DNA of 64,000 nt from Amycolatopsis sp. MtRt-6 (GCF_017308975.1 NZ_JADWPD010000030.1:1-64000), one strand, 5' to 3'; shown: positions 51,761 through 60,306, counted from the first letter of the stretch. Program-made: numbers and translations. The notes: generated from the sequence alone by a model not told the origin.

Positions 51761-53815
51761 ATGATTTCGCCGGACAATCCGTTCGCCGCACCCAGCGAGC
51801 TGCCCTACGCCCTGCCGCCCTTCGACCGGATTTCCGACGAGCACTACCGGCCCGCGTTCGAGGCCGGGCTGGCCGAGCACGCGGCGGAGATCGAGCAGAT
51901 CGCGGCGCAGGACGCCGAGCCGACGTTCGAGAACACCATCGTGGCCCTCGAGCGCGCCGGCGAGCTGCTGGGCCGCGTGGCGAGCGTGTTCTACAACCTG
52001 GCCGGCTCCAACAGCACCGACGAGATCCAGGCCATCCAGGCGGAGTTCGCGCCGAAGCTGGCCGCCCACCACGACGCGATCCACCTGAACCCGCAGCTGT
52101 TCGCCCGCATCGACGCCCTCCACGCCCGCCGCGGTGAGCTCGGCCTCGACGAGGAGTCGCTGCGGCTGCTGGAACGGCGGCACACCGACTTCAGCCGCGC
52201 CGGCGCGGGTCTCGGCGCGGCCGAGCAGGCCCGGCTGCGCGAGCTCAACGAGCAGCTGTCCACGCTGCAGACGAAGTTCCAGCAGAACCTGCTCAAGGAC
52301 ACCAACGACCTGGCCGTCGTCATCGCCGACCGCGCCGAGCTCGACGGCTTCGGCGACGGCGCGATCGCCACCGCGGCCGAAGCGGCGTCCGCCCGCGGCG
52401 AGGACGGCAAGTACGTGCTCACGCTGAGCCTGCCGACCAGCCAGGCGTCCCCGCTGGAGACCCTGCGCGACCGCGAGGTCCGCGAGCGCATCCACACCGC
52501 GTCGATGGCACGGGGCAACCGCGGCAACGCCTGCGACAACAACGCCGTCGTCGCCGAGATCGTGCGCCTGCGCGCGGAACGGGCTGCCCTGCTCGGCTAC
52601 CCGAACCACGCCGCGTACGTCATCGCCGACGAGACGGCGAAGACGGCCGAAGCCGCCGCCGGGCTGCTGGAGCGGCTGGCGCCCGCCGCCGTCGCGAACG
52701 CCCGCGCCGAAGCCGCGGAACTCCAGCAGTTGCTCGAAGCCGACGTGCCGGGCGCCAAGCTGCGGCCCTCGGACTGGCCGTTCTACGCCGCCCAGGTCCG
52801 CCGCGAGCGCTTCGACGTCGACACCGAGGCGCTGCGCCCGTACTTCGAGGCCGACCGCGTGTACCTCGACGGCGTCTTCTTCGCCGCGACCCGGCTGTAC
52901 GGCCTGACGTTCACCGAGCGCGACGACCTGCCGAAGTACCACCCGGAGGTCCGGACCTTCGAGGTCTTCGACGCCGACGGCACCCCGCTCGGCCTGTACC
53001 TGCTCGACCTGTACACCCGCGACGCCAAGCGCGGCGGCGCCTGGATGAACACCTTCGTCGACCAGTCCGAGCTGCTCGGCCGCAAGACGGTCGTGGTCAA
53101 CGTGCTCAACGTGAACAAGCCGCCGTCGGGCGAGCCGACCCTGCTCACCTTCGACGAGCTCGTCACCGCGTTCCACGAGTTCGGCCACGCCCTCCACGCG
53201 CTGGTCTCCGCGGTCCGCTACCCGACCTTCTCCGGCACCAACGTGCCCCGCGACTTCGTCGAGTACCCGTCGCAGGTCAACGAGATGTGGATGCTGTGGC
53301 CCGAGGTGCTGGCGAACTACGCCAAGCACCACGAGACGGGGGAGGCGCTGCCGCAGGAGCAGGTCGAGAAGCTGCTCGCCGCCCAGCAGTACGGCGAAGG
53401 GTTCTCCACCACCGAGTACCTCGCGGCCTCCCTGCTCGACCAGGCCTGGCACGGCCTCGGCGTCGACGACCGCGTGGCGGAGGTGCAGCGGTTCGAGGCG
53501 GAAGCCCTCGTGAAGGCCGGCGTCGCCGTCGACGCGATCCCGCCGCGCTACCGCACCACGTACTTCGCCCACATCTTCAGCGGCGGCTACAGCGCCGGGT
53601 ACTACTCCTACATCTGGAGCGAGGTCCTCGACGCCGACACCGTCCAATGGTTCCGCGACAACGGGGGACTGACCCGCGAGAACGGCGACCACTTCCGCCG
53701 CACCCTGCTCGGCAGGGGAGGGAGCATCGACCCGATGGACGCGTTCCGCGCCTTCCGGGGCAGGGACCCCGAGATCGAGCCGTTGCTGGCCCGCCGAGGT
53801 CTCGGCGGAGCCTGA
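51761..53815 (+). CDS. M3-family oligopeptidase (Dcp-like)
   Basis: A 684-residue zinc metallopeptidase that trims oligopeptides in the cytoplasm. The zinc motif HEFGHALH is at about residue 473 with the third ligand Glu in FVEYPSQVNEMW. FSGGYSAGYYSYIWSEVL near the C-terminus is the family's substrate-tyrosine region. The length matches Dcp/OpdA (about 680). The ATG at 51761 has AGGAG 8 bp upstream; the frame is open further upstream without homology. A TAGGGT at 51715-51720 may be its -10. Confidence 0.92.
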   Translation: MISPDNPFAAPSELPYALPPFDRISDEHYRPAFEAGLAEHAAEIEQIAAQDAEPTFENTIVALERAGELLGRVASVFYNLAGSNSTDEIQAIQAEFAPKLAAHHDAIHLNPQLFARIDALHARRGELGLDEESLRLLERRHTDFSRAGAGLGAAEQARLRELNEQLSTLQTKFQQNLLKDTNDLAVVIADRAELDGFGDGAIATAAEAASARGEDGKYVLTLSLPTSQASPLETLRDREVRERIHTASMARGNRGNACDNNAVVAEIVRLRAERAALLGYPNHAAYVIADETAKTAEAAAGLLERLAPAAVANARAEAAELQQLLEADVPGAKLRPSDWPFYAAQVRRERFDVDTEALRPYFEADRVYLDGVFFAATRLYGLTFTERDDLPKYHPEVRTFEVFDADGTPLGLYLLDLYTRDAKRGGAWMNTFVDQSELLGRKTVVVNVLNVNKPPSGEPTLLTFDELVTAFHEFGHALHALVSAVRYPTFSGTNVPRDFVEYPSQVNEMWMLWPEVLANYAKHHETGEALPQEQVEKLLAAQQYGEGFSTTEYLAASLLDQAWHGLGVDDRVAEVQRFEAEALVKAGVAVDAIPPRYRTTYFAHIFSGGYSAGYYSYIWSEVLDADTVQWFRDNGGLTRENGDHFRRTLLGRGGSIDPMDAFRAFRGRDPEIEPLLARRGLGGA

Positions 53816-53861
53816 CCACCCGGCCGCGTCAGTGACCTCAATAAGTGTATAACGACCTATA

Positions 53862-53894
53862 CGCCGGAGCGATTTTTGAAAAATCGCTCCGGCG
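53862..53894. terminator. Bidirectional terminator between convergent M3 peptidase and clpP
   Basis: A 33-nt perfect palindrome around one base: CGCCGGAGCGATTTTT and its complement. The T/A runs at the tip and the GC stem serve both strands. Confidence 0.8.
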
Positions 53895-53976
53895 GCTTTG
53901 GTGCCCGAAAACCGCAAGGACGGGGTGGGGACCCGACTGAGCCCGGCTGCTCGGACGGCTTGCCGGAACCCTGTGG

Positions 53977-54558
53977 TCAGCCGGCGGCGACGATGTGGTC
54001 GACGAAGCCGTACGTCAGGGCTTCGTCGGCGTCGAACCAGCGGTCGCGGTCGGCGTCGGCGGTGATGCGCTCGACGGTCTGGCCGGTCTGCCGTGCGGTG
54101 ATTTCGGCGATGCGGCGTTTCATCTTGCCGAAGACCTCGGCCTGGATGGCGATGTCGGTGGCGGCGCCGCTGATGCCTGCCGAGGGCTGGTGCATGACGA
54201 TCCGGGTGTTGGGAAGCAGGTAGCGCTTGCCGGGGGTGCCGGAGGAGAGCAGGAACTGGCCCATGGAGGCGACGAAGCCGAGTCCCCAGGTGGAGACGTC
54301 GGGTTTGACGAGCTGCATGGTGTCGTAGATGGCCATGCCGGCGGTGACGGAGCCGCCGGGTGAGTTGATGTAGAAGGTGATGTCCTTGGCGGGGTCGTCG
54401 GCGGCGAGCAGGAGCAGCTGGGCGATGATCCGGTTGGCGACGTCGTCGTTGACTTCGGAGCCGAGGAAGACGATGCGGTCGCGGAGGAGCTGTTCGTAGA
54501 CCGAGTCGGTGGGGGTTTGGCCGGGCGCCTGCAGGCCGGGTAGGGCGAGAAGGGTCAT
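53977..54558 (-). CDS. clpP: ATP-dependent Clp protease proteolytic subunit
   Basis: A 193-residue serine peptidase of the ClpP family: YINSPGGSVTAGMAIYDTMQ, the nucleophile Ser in GFVASMGQFLLSSG, catalytic His in TRIVMHQPSAG and the Asp in DRDRWFDADEAL. The normal housekeeping clpP1P2-clpX neighbourhood is not here, so this is an additional copy. I start at 54558 (MTLLALPGLQAP) because a TACCGT hexamer lies 6 bp upstream and the upstream open frame is Arg/Pro-rich without homology. Confidence 0.9.
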   Translation of the reverse strand: MTLLALPGLQAPGQTPTDSVYEQLLRDRIVFLGSEVNDDVANRIIAQLLLLAADDPAKDITFYINSPGGSVTAGMAIYDTMQLVKPDVSTWGLGFVASMGQFLLSSGTPGKRYLLPNTRIVMHQPSAGISGAATDIAIQAEVFGKMKRRIAEITARQTGQTVERITADADRDRWFDADEALTYGFVDHIVAAG

Positions 54559-54564
54559 GGGGCG

Positions 54565-54570
54565 ACGGTA
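54565..54570 (-). promoter_or_regulatory. -10 element for a leaderless clpP transcript
   Basis: TACCGT on the minus strand, 6 bp before the ATG at 54558. Confidence 0.4.
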
Positions 54571-54682
54571 CGGCCGGCGATCATGGCCGGGGCGCCGGTT
54601 TCGCTGTGAGCGTTCGGTGTTCGCTGCGGGCGAGAAACCGCCAATGGGGGGGAAGTTCTGCGATGGGCGGATGATGTGACTT

Positions 54683-54714
54683 ATATGCCACATATGTCCG
54701 TTTCTGGGTAAGGT
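54683..54714 (+). promoter_or_regulatory. Control region of the monooxygenase-MFS operon
   Basis: The perfect dyad ATATG-cca-CATAT (54683-54695), then ATGTCCGTT (54694-54702), then TAAGGT (54709-54714) 7 bp before the GTG. There is no -35 consensus, which suggests an activator. ATGTCCGTT recurs upstream of the peptide gene at 59773-59781. Confidence 0.5.
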
Positions 54715-54721
54715 CGATCAT

Positions 54722-56299
54722 GTGTGGGACATCGTGGTGGTCGGAGCCGGCTTCGCCGGGTTGCACGTGCTGGACCAGCTTCGCCGGCGGGGGTTTTCGT
54801 GCCACGCCTACGAATCGGCCTCGGGGGTCGGTGGCACGTGGTTCTGGAACAGGTATCCCGGTGCCCGGTGTGACGTGGAGAGCTTGGATTACTCGTATCT
54901 GCACGACCGGGAGCTGTACGAGTCCTGGCAGTGGTCGGAGCGGTTTGCCGGTCAGCCGGAGATCCTGCGCTACGCCGAGCACTTCGCCGATCGGCGGGGG
55001 TTGTGGCCGCACATCACCTTCGGGACGACGGTCGTCGGTGCGGTGTTCGAGGACGGTGGCTGGTCGGTGCGCACCGACGCCGGGGAGCGGGTGCGGTGCC
55101 GGTTCCTGGTGACGGCCGTGGGGTGCATGTCGGCGGTGCACACGCCGGCCTTCCCCGGTTTGGACAGCTTCGGCGGGACGGTGTTGCGGACGTCGCGGTG
55201 GCCGGCGGAGCCGGTCGGGCTGGCGGGGCGGCGGGTCGGGGTGATCGGCACCGGCTCGTCGGGGATCCAGGTGGTGCCGGAGCTGGCGAAGGAGGCCGCG
55301 GAGCTGGTGGTTTTCCAGCGGACGGCCAACTTCAGCGTGCCGGCGCGCAACCGGCCGTTGACGCAGGCGGAACGGGACGCGGCGGTCGCCGGGTACGAGC
55401 GGAAGCTGGTGGACGCGCGGACGACGCGGTTCGGGCATCCGGTGACCGGGACCGGCCGGGCCGCGCTGGAGACCGATCCGGCGGAGCGGACCGCGGAGCT
55501 GGACCGGGCGTGGGCGCGTGGGGGGACGCACATCGTGGCGACGTTCACCGACACGGGGCGTGATCTGGCGGCGAACGCGGTGCTGGCGGACTACTTCCGG
55601 GAGCGCGTGCGTGCGGTGGTGCGGGATCCGGGGACGGCGGAGGCGCTGGTGCCGTCCGGGTATCCGATCGGGACGAAGCGGTTGTGTGTGGACGACGGTT
55701 ACCACGAGACGTTCAACCTGCCGCACGTGCGGTTGGTGGATCTGCGTGCGGATCCGATCGAGGCGGTGACGGAGAAGGGGGTCCGCACGGCGCGGGGTGA
55801 GCATGTGCTGGACGTGCTGGTGCTGGCGACGGGGTTCGACGCGTTCACCGGGGCGTTGACGCGGCTGGGGGTCCGGGGGCGCGGTGGGCGGTCGCTGGGT
55901 GATGTCTGGCGGGACGGTCCGCGCAGTTACCTGGGGCTGGCGGTGGCGGGGTTTCCGAATCTCTTCACGGTGACGGGGCCGGGTAGCACGATGGTGTTGT
56001 CGAACGTGCTGCGGGCGATCGAGCACCATGTGGAGTGGTTGTGCGATCTGCTGGTGGCGGCGCGGGATCGGGGTGCGGTCGAGGTGGAGGCGCTGGAGTC
56101 CGCGCAGGACGAGTGGGTGGCGCGGGTGGCGGAGCTGGCGGGGCGGACGTTGTACCCGCGGACGGATTCCTATTACGTGGGGGCGAATGTCGAGGGGAAG
56201 GCGCGGGTGTTCGCGCCGTTCGCCGGGGGGTTGGACGCGTACCGGCGGATCTGCGACGGGGTCGCGGCGGAGGGCTATCGGGGGTTCCGTTTCGCATGA
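54722..56299 (+). CDS. Flavin-binding monooxygenase (Baeyer-Villiger-like)
   Basis: A 525-residue flavoprotein. The FAD motif VVVGAGFAGLHVL is at the N-terminus, GVGGTWFWNRYPGARCD is the classic BVMO/FMO block, and the NADPH motif VIGTGSSGIQVVPELA is at about residue 175. The fingerprint FxGxxxHxxxWP reads FGGTVLRTSRWP, so Arg replaces the conserved His, and activity could differ. The end YYVGANVEGKARVFAPFAGG is typical. GTG start at 54722 with a leaderless-type promoter. The MFS exporter follows with an ATGA overlap. It may oxidise a product of the convergent peptide operon; this is inference from clustering. Confidence 0.87.
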   Translation: MWDIVVVGAGFAGLHVLDQLRRRGFSCHAYESASGVGGTWFWNRYPGARCDVESLDYSYLHDRELYESWQWSERFAGQPEILRYAEHFADRRGLWPHITFGTTVVGAVFEDGGWSVRTDAGERVRCRFLVTAVGCMSAVHTPAFPGLDSFGGTVLRTSRWPAEPVGLAGRRVGVIGTGSSGIQVVPELAKEAAELVVFQRTANFSVPARNRPLTQAERDAAVAGYERKLVDARTTRFGHPVTGTGRAALETDPAERTAELDRAWARGGTHIVATFTDTGRDLAANAVLADYFRERVRAVVRDPGTAEALVPSGYPIGTKRLCVDDGYHETFNLPHVRLVDLRADPIEAVTEKGVRTARGEHVLDVLVLATGFDAFTGALTRLGVRGRGGRSLGDVWRDGPRSYLGLAVAGFPNLFTVTGPGSTMVLSNVLRAIEHHVEWLCDLLVAARDRGAVEVEALESAQDEWVARVAELAGRTLYPRTDSYYVGANVEGKARVFAPFAGGLDAYRRICDGVAAEGYRGFRFA

Positions 56300-57687
56300 C
56301 GACGGTCGAGCAGGGGAGGCTGGGGCGTGCGGGGCTGGCGGTGGTGTTGCTGGCGGCGTTGCTGCCGATGACGGATGCGTTCATCGTCAACGTGGCGCTG
56401 CCGGCGATCGCGGGTGATCTGGGGGCTTCGGGGGCGGAGCTGGAGCTGGTGGTCGCCGGGTACGGGTTGGCGTTCACGGTGTTTCTGGTGCTGGGGGGCC
56501 GGCTGGGTGACGCCTGGGGGCGGCGGCGGGTGCTCGTGGCCGGGCTGGTGGGGTTCACGGTCGCGTCGTTGTTGTGCGCGGTGGCGGGCTCGGGTGGGTG
56601 GCTGGTGGCGGCGCGGGTGTTGCAGGGTGCGGCGGGGGCGTTGATTCCGCCGCAGGTGCTGGGGACGATCCAGGCGGCGGAGTCGCCGGAGCGGCGGCCG
56701 CGGGCGATGAGTTTCTATGCCGCGGCGGCGGGGTTCGCGGCGATTCTCGGGCTGGTGCTGGGTGGCGTGCTGGTGCAGGCGGACCTGTGGGGGACGTCGT
56801 GGCGGTTGGTGTTCCTGGTGAACCTGCCGCTGGGGGTGGTGGCGGTGGTGCTGGCGGTGGTGCTGGTGCCGGACACGCGGTCGCCGCGGCCGATGGGGGT
56901 GGATGTGCGCGGGACGGTGTTGCTGGCGTTGGTGATCGTGTTGCTGCTGGTGGGGTTGAACCGGGGGCCGGTGCTGGGGTGGCCGTGGTGGGTGGTCGTG
57001 GTGCTGGCGCTGGTTCCGGTCGCGGTGGTGGCGTTGTGGCGGACGGAGCAGCGGGTGGTGGCGCGGGGGCGGGTGCCGTTGCTGCCGCCGTCGGTGCTGG
57101 CCGCGCCGAAGGTGCGGCGGGGGTTGCTGGTGGTGGCGCCGTTCCTGGCGGCGTGGGCGGGGTATCTGTTCGCGTTGCCGTTGACCGTGCAGGACGGGTT
57201 CGGGTTGGCGCCGGCGGTGGCCGGGCTGACGGTGGTGCCGATGTCGGCGGCGTTCCTGGTGGGGTCGTTCGCCGTGCCGCGGTTGCGGGTGAAGCGGGGC
57301 GACGGGGTGCTGGCGGCCGGGGCGCTGGTGCAGGCCGCGGGGGTGGTGTGGCTGCTGGGAGTGCTGGCGGCCGGTGGGGCGGTGTGGTGGATCGTGCCGG
57401 GTCTGGTGCTGGTCGGCCTGGGGCAGGCGCTGGTGGTGGGGTCGTCGCAGATTTCGGTGCTGGGTGCGGTGCCGGGGGAGTTCGCGGGGGCGGGCGGGGG
57501 TGTGCTGGTGACCACGCAGCAGGGGGCGATGGCGGTGGGGGTGGCCGGGCTGGGGTCGGTCTACACGGGACTGGCCGGGGCCGGGTACGCCACCGCGTTC
57601 GCTGTGGTGCTGGGGGTGCAACTGGTGGTGGCGATCGCGGTGGCGGTGGCGGGTCAGAGGGAGGCCATGTCCAGTTCGGCGATCTGA
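56296..57687 (+). CDS. MFS drug/metabolite exporter (DHA2 type)
   Basis: A 463-residue transporter of the major facilitator family with about 12-14 hydrophobic segments: PMTDAFIVNVALPAIAGDLG in TM1, GGRLGDAWGRRRVLV as the motif-A loop, and VLQGAAGALIPPQVLG. Its ATG overlaps the monooxygenase stop, so they form one operon. Its 3' end overlaps the convergent small gene by 34 bp. Likely exports the cluster's product or a toxic intermediate; the substrate is not known. Confidence 0.87.
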   Translation: MTTVEQGRLGRAGLAVVLLAALLPMTDAFIVNVALPAIAGDLGASGAELELVVAGYGLAFTVFLVLGGRLGDAWGRRRVLVAGLVGFTVASLLCAVAGSGGWLVAARVLQGAAGALIPPQVLGTIQAAESPERRPRAMSFYAAAAGFAAILGLVLGGVLVQADLWGTSWRLVFLVNLPLGVVAVVLAVVLVPDTRSPRPMGVDVRGTVLLALVIVLLLVGLNRGPVLGWPWWVVVVLALVPVAVVALWRTEQRVVARGRVPLLPPSVLAAPKVRRGLLVVAPFLAAWAGYLFALPLTVQDGFGLAPAVAGLTVVPMSAAFLVGSFAVPRLRVKRGDGVLAAGALVQAAGVVWLLGVLAAGGAVWWIVPGLVLVGLGQALVVGSSQISVLGAVPGEFAGAGGGVLVTTQQGAMAVGVAGLGSVYTGLAGAGYATAFAVVLGVQLVVAIAVAVAGQREAMSSSAI

Positions 57688-58148
57688 GCCAGGGACATGT
57701 CCATTTGCTCGTGGAGGAAGCGGGGCATCGTCCAATGGGGCAGGGCGTCGGCTTCGAAGGGGCCGAAGGCTTCCTGGTAGAGGGGGATCCATTGGAGAGC
57801 TTCGGTGGCGGTGCGTTCGCGGGGTGTTTCGCCGGCGTATTCGGTGTAGCCGATGCTGCGGTGTTCGATGAAGAACGCGCCGGGCAGGCGGGCGCAGAAT
57901 TCGCGGTATTCGCGGGTTTGCAGGATGAGGTAGTGCCAGATTTCGTCGATTTCCTGTTCGACCGGGAGGAAGGTGCCGGCGAGGCGGTCCTGGTGGGCGG
58001 AGACGAGGTAGAGGTAGCGCAGGCATTCGAGGACCTGGCGTTCGACGAAGGTGGCGGGGTGGTCGGTTTTCGCGGTGAAGTATTCGACCACTTCGGCGTG
58101 CAGGTCTTCACCCAGCAGGGCGCGCAGGTCGGCGGGGGTGACGGGCAC
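57654..58148 (-). CDS. Glycine-rich-domain-like (PF07173-type) protein
   Basis: A 164-residue soluble protein. The core FLPVEQEIDEIWHYLILQT followed by REYREFCARLPGAFFIEH resembles the GRDP-like domain, whose typical pattern is D-E-x-W-H-x-x-I-L-x-T with a nearby Cys and His. The C-terminal part (LYQEAFGPFEADALPHW) is family-like too. Function unknown; a conserved His/Cys set could bind a ligand or metal. GTG start with AAAGGAG 6 bp upstream. It lies 21 bp after the PaaK-like gene and is surely co-transcribed with it and the peptide gene. Confidence 0.68.
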   Translation of the reverse strand: MPVTPADLRALLGEDLHAEVVEYFTAKTDHPATFVERQVLECLRYLYLVSAHQDRLAGTFLPVEQEIDEIWHYLILQTREYREFCARLPGAFFIEHRSIGYTEYAGETPRERTATEALQWIPLYQEAFGPFEADALPHWTMPRFLHEQMDMSLAQIAELDMASL

Positions 58149-58169
58149 GGTGGGCTCCTTTGCCGGTAG

Positions 58170-59387
58170 TCAGCGGGTGCGGGATTCGGGGTGCAGCCAG
58201 GCGTACTTGCCGGACTTGCCGATCGGGATGTGGGTGCGGTGGACGGGGTGCACGGTGAGGTGGAGGTGTTCGGCCAGGGCGGCGGTGAGGGCGGTGGTGT
58301 CGGTGGGGTGCCGGTCGAAGGTGGTGTATTCGAGTTCGGCGGTGGTGTCTTCGCCGACGCGGAGGCGGTAGAGGAACACTTCCGGTGCGGTTTCGCCGAT
58401 CCAGCGGTCGAGGTCGCCGTGGCAGAGCAGGGTGGCGCCGACGCGGACGAGTTCTTTTTCGCGGCCGCAGAAGCGGGTGATGCGCGTCGGGTCGGGGGTG
58501 CCGTCTGCGGTGCGGGCGAGGTCGCCGGAGCGGTAGCGGATCAGGGGCATCCATTCGTTGCGGATGCTGGAGACGATGAGGGCGTAGAGGGTGCTGCCGG
58601 GTTCGACGGGGAGCAGTTCGACGGCCATGCGGTCGAGGTACGGGTGGTAGGTGCCGTTGTCGTCGCTGTAGTAGAGGTAGCCGAGTTCGGTGCTGCCGAA
58701 GAGGTCGACGATCGGGCAGCCGAGGTGGGTGCGCAGGTAGCGGGCGACGTTGTCCGGTGTGTACTCGTAGGCGTGCACGACGCTGGCGGGGGCGGGCAGG
58801 GCGAGGCCGAACTCGCGGGTTTTGTCCAGGAGGTGCGCGAGGTGGTAGCTGGAGCAGTCGAGGTGGTATTCGCCGCCGGCGCGGATGAGGTCGATCTCGG
58901 TGAGCATGCGTTCGACGTCGGCGCGGGTCCACAGTGCCGGGTCGAGGTGCTGGTTGAGGTAGACGGTGCGGTCGTCGAGCCTGCGGTCGGCCAGCGGCGG
59001 GTGTTCCCGTGGGGGTTCGCCGCGTTTCCTGGCGTTGACGCGGGCGACGTGTTCGGTGGCGAGCACGGTGGTGACCGATACGCGGGGGCAGCCGGCGTCC
59101 CAGGTGTGGCGGATGGCGGGGTGTTCCGACCAGAGGCGGTAGTAGGACTTGAGGAGGAAGTAGGGCGGGCGGATCAGCTGCATGCGTGCGTGGTTGGTGC
59201 CGGTGGAGAGGACGAATTCGGCGGCGCCGGTGTCGAGGGCGCCGGCGAGGGCCGGGGTCATGAAGTTGTCCGGGAACCCCTGGCTGATGGTGTCCTTTTC
59301 CAGGACCGGGAAGGTGCCGGTGGCCAGGGATTCGCGGTAGAGCGGGACGTCGCGGATGTGGTCGAGCATCTCGGCGGTCGGGTGCAC
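58170..59387 (-). CDS. PaaK/LuxE-like adenylate-forming enzyme
   Basis: A 405-residue ANL-superfamily protein. The ATP P-loop is in EFVLSTGTNHARM, the adenine motif in VDLFGSTELGYLYY, the ribose-binding Asp in RYRSGDLART, and the C-terminal Lys in IPIGKSGKYAWLH. It resembles phenylacetate-CoA ligases and the acyl-protein synthetase LuxE, which activate a carboxylate as AMP ester. GTG start with AGGAG 8 bp upstream. It lies downstream of the 42-residue peptide gene behind a hairpin, so it may activate either the peptide's carboxylate or an acid to be attached to it. No CoA- or carrier-binding domain is evident. Confidence 0.75.
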   Translation of the reverse strand: MHPTAEMLDHIRDVPLYRESLATGTFPVLEKDTISQGFPDNFMTPALAGALDTGAAEFVLSTGTNHARMQLIRPPYFLLKSYYRLWSEHPAIRHTWDAGCPRVSVTTVLATEHVARVNARKRGEPPREHPPLADRRLDDRTVYLNQHLDPALWTRADVERMLTEIDLIRAGGEYHLDCSSYHLAHLLDKTREFGLALPAPASVVHAYEYTPDNVARYLRTHLGCPIVDLFGSTELGYLYYSDDNGTYHPYLDRMAVELLPVEPGSTLYALIVSSIRNEWMPLIRYRSGDLARTADGTPDPTRITRFCGREKELVRVGATLLCHGDLDRWIGETAPEVFLYRLRVGEDTTAELEYTTFDRHPTDTTALTAALAEHLHLTVHPVHRTHIPIGKSGKYAWLHPESRTR

Positions 59388-59420
59388 GCGGTGGTCTCCT
59401 CGTCGGTGGGCGGGCAGCGC

Positions 59421-59455
59421 CGGGCGGCAGGTGACGGAGGGCCACCTGCCGCCCG
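59421..59455 (-). terminator. Hairpin between the peptide gene and the PaaK-like gene
   Basis: A perfect 13-bp stem (CGGGCGGCAGGTG, 59421-59433, with its complement 59443-59455). Downstream of a precursor-type peptide gene it could act as an attenuator giving more peptide mRNA than enzyme mRNA. Confidence 0.65.
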
Positions 59456-59481
59456 GCGGGGTGGGGCGGTCAGCCGTGCGG

Positions 59482-59515
<34 letters not shown>

Positions 59516-59555
59516 GGGGCGGGGGGCCCCCCGCCCCCCGGGGGGGGTGGGGCGG

Positions 59556-59684
59556 TCAGCCTGCCTGGGAGATGCAGCCTTCCTTGCGGGAGATGCAGCC
59601 TTCCTTGGCGGACAGCTGGGAGTTCGCCTCGACCCACTTGGCCCACACGTCGTCGCGGGCGATCTTCTCGGCCAGCTTCTGCAT
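59556..59684 (-). CDS. 42-residue peptide with tandem KEGCIS repeats (candidate RiPP precursor)
   Basis: The peptide starts MQKLAEKIARDDVWAKWV, continues EANSQLSA, and ends with KEGCISR-KEGCISQ-AG. The two KEGCIS units are identical over 18 nt, so the second arose by duplication. The first 25 residues form a charged amphipathic helix like a leader, and the last 17 look like a Cys/Ser core. The ATG at 59684 has GGAGG 6 bp upstream. It is the first gene of an operon with a PaaK-like ligase and a glycine-rich-domain-like protein, convergent with a monooxygenase and an exporter. It matches no RiPP class I know. Coding status is well supported; the precursor role is inference. Confidence 0.75.
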   Translation of the reverse strand: MQKLAEKIARDDVWAKWVEANSQLSAKEGCISRKEGCISQAG

Positions 59685-59714
59685 GTTGCTCCTCCGTTTC
59701 ACTGGGGGAAGTTT

Positions 59715-59788
59715 CCTGTCCGTACCGTGGTGCGGTTTTTTCGGACAGGCTCGACTGTGAAGTTACCAGAGAATGTCCGTTATGTCCG
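59715..59788. promoter_or_regulatory. TGTCCG-type sites upstream of the peptide gene
   Basis: The inverted pair CCTGTCCG (59715-59722) and CGGACAGG (59742-59749), then two direct copies of ATGTCCG (59773-59779 and 59782-59788) 9 bp apart. The same ATGTCCGTT is found before the monooxygenase gene at 54694, suggesting one regulator for both arms of the cluster. Confidence 0.5.
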
Positions 59789-59861
59789 GTATGCGAGGTT
59801 TTTCACGCGAATTGCGGAGTGCGTCGACGATTTCACTGAAACTGCCTGCTCCTCGGCAGTT

Positions 59862-59896
59862 CGGTGGATGTGCCACCGGTGCGCCGGAACTAGCGT
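59862..59896 (+). promoter_or_regulatory. Dyad and -10 element upstream of the 104-aa gene
   Basis: CGGTGG-atgtg-CCACCG (59862-59878) lies about 13 bp before a -10-like TAGCGT (59891-59896), where it would cover the -35 region. Confidence 0.4.
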
Positions 59897-59935
59897 CGGG
59901 CGTGCTCGAGTCGGCCCCAACCCGTGAGGACAACG

Positions 59936-60250
59936 ATGAACAGGATCGAAGAAGCCGCCCGTGCGCAGGCCGGCACGCTCGTTCGGTTGCAGGTGGAGAT
60001 GCCGGTGCTGCCGGTGAGCTGTGCGGCCGCTGCCGCCGGGGCCACCGCGAGGGCGACCGCACACGCGGCGTTCGGCAAGGCGGCCGGGTGGGCGCTGGGG
60101 TTCATCGCGGCGACGGCGGCCGCCTACGGTGCCGGTGTGGCGCAGGGCTACGTAGAGACCCGTGACGACGTCACCGGGGAGGTCGGCGTGCGTGGCGGGC
60201 TGAGTGCGGAGGATCTGCTGCGGGCGCGTTCGGATCTGCTGACTGCCTGA
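59936..60250 (+). CDS. Small Ala-rich protein with hydrophobic segment (104 aa)
   Basis: Not recognised. It starts MNRIEEAARAQAGTLVRLQV, has one Cys in VLPVSCAAAAAGATA, a hydrophobic Ala/Gly stretch (GWALGFIAATAAAYGAGVA) that could be a membrane helix, and an acidic, soluble end. The ATG at 59936 has GAGGA 6 bp upstream. It is divergent from the peptide operon and ends at a strong bidirectional terminator. It could be a small membrane protein or a bacteriocin-like peptide; there is no direct evidence for either. Confidence 0.6.
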   Translation: MNRIEEAARAQAGTLVRLQVEMPVLPVSCAAAAAGATARATAHAAFGKAAGWALGFIAATAAAYGAGVAQGYVETRDDVTGEVGVRGGLSAEDLLRARSDLLTA

Positions 60251-60257
60251 TGTGGAA

Positions 60258-60294
60258 AAAGGGGCCGTCGTCACGTGGTGACGACGGCCCCTTT
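60258..60294. terminator. Bidirectional terminator before mdh
   Basis: A perfect 17-bp stem AAAGGGGCCGTCGTCAC / GTGACGACGGCCCCTTT with a 3-nt loop, A/T tails on both sides, between two convergent genes. Confidence 0.88.
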
Positions 60295-60306
60295 CGCGTG
60301 GTGGGC

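Noticed and set aside
57654..57687. Overlap of the MFS gene and the GRDP-like gene as an annotation error
   Set aside because: Both frames have good family features up to their stops; a 34-bp convergent overlap is plausible in this compact cluster.
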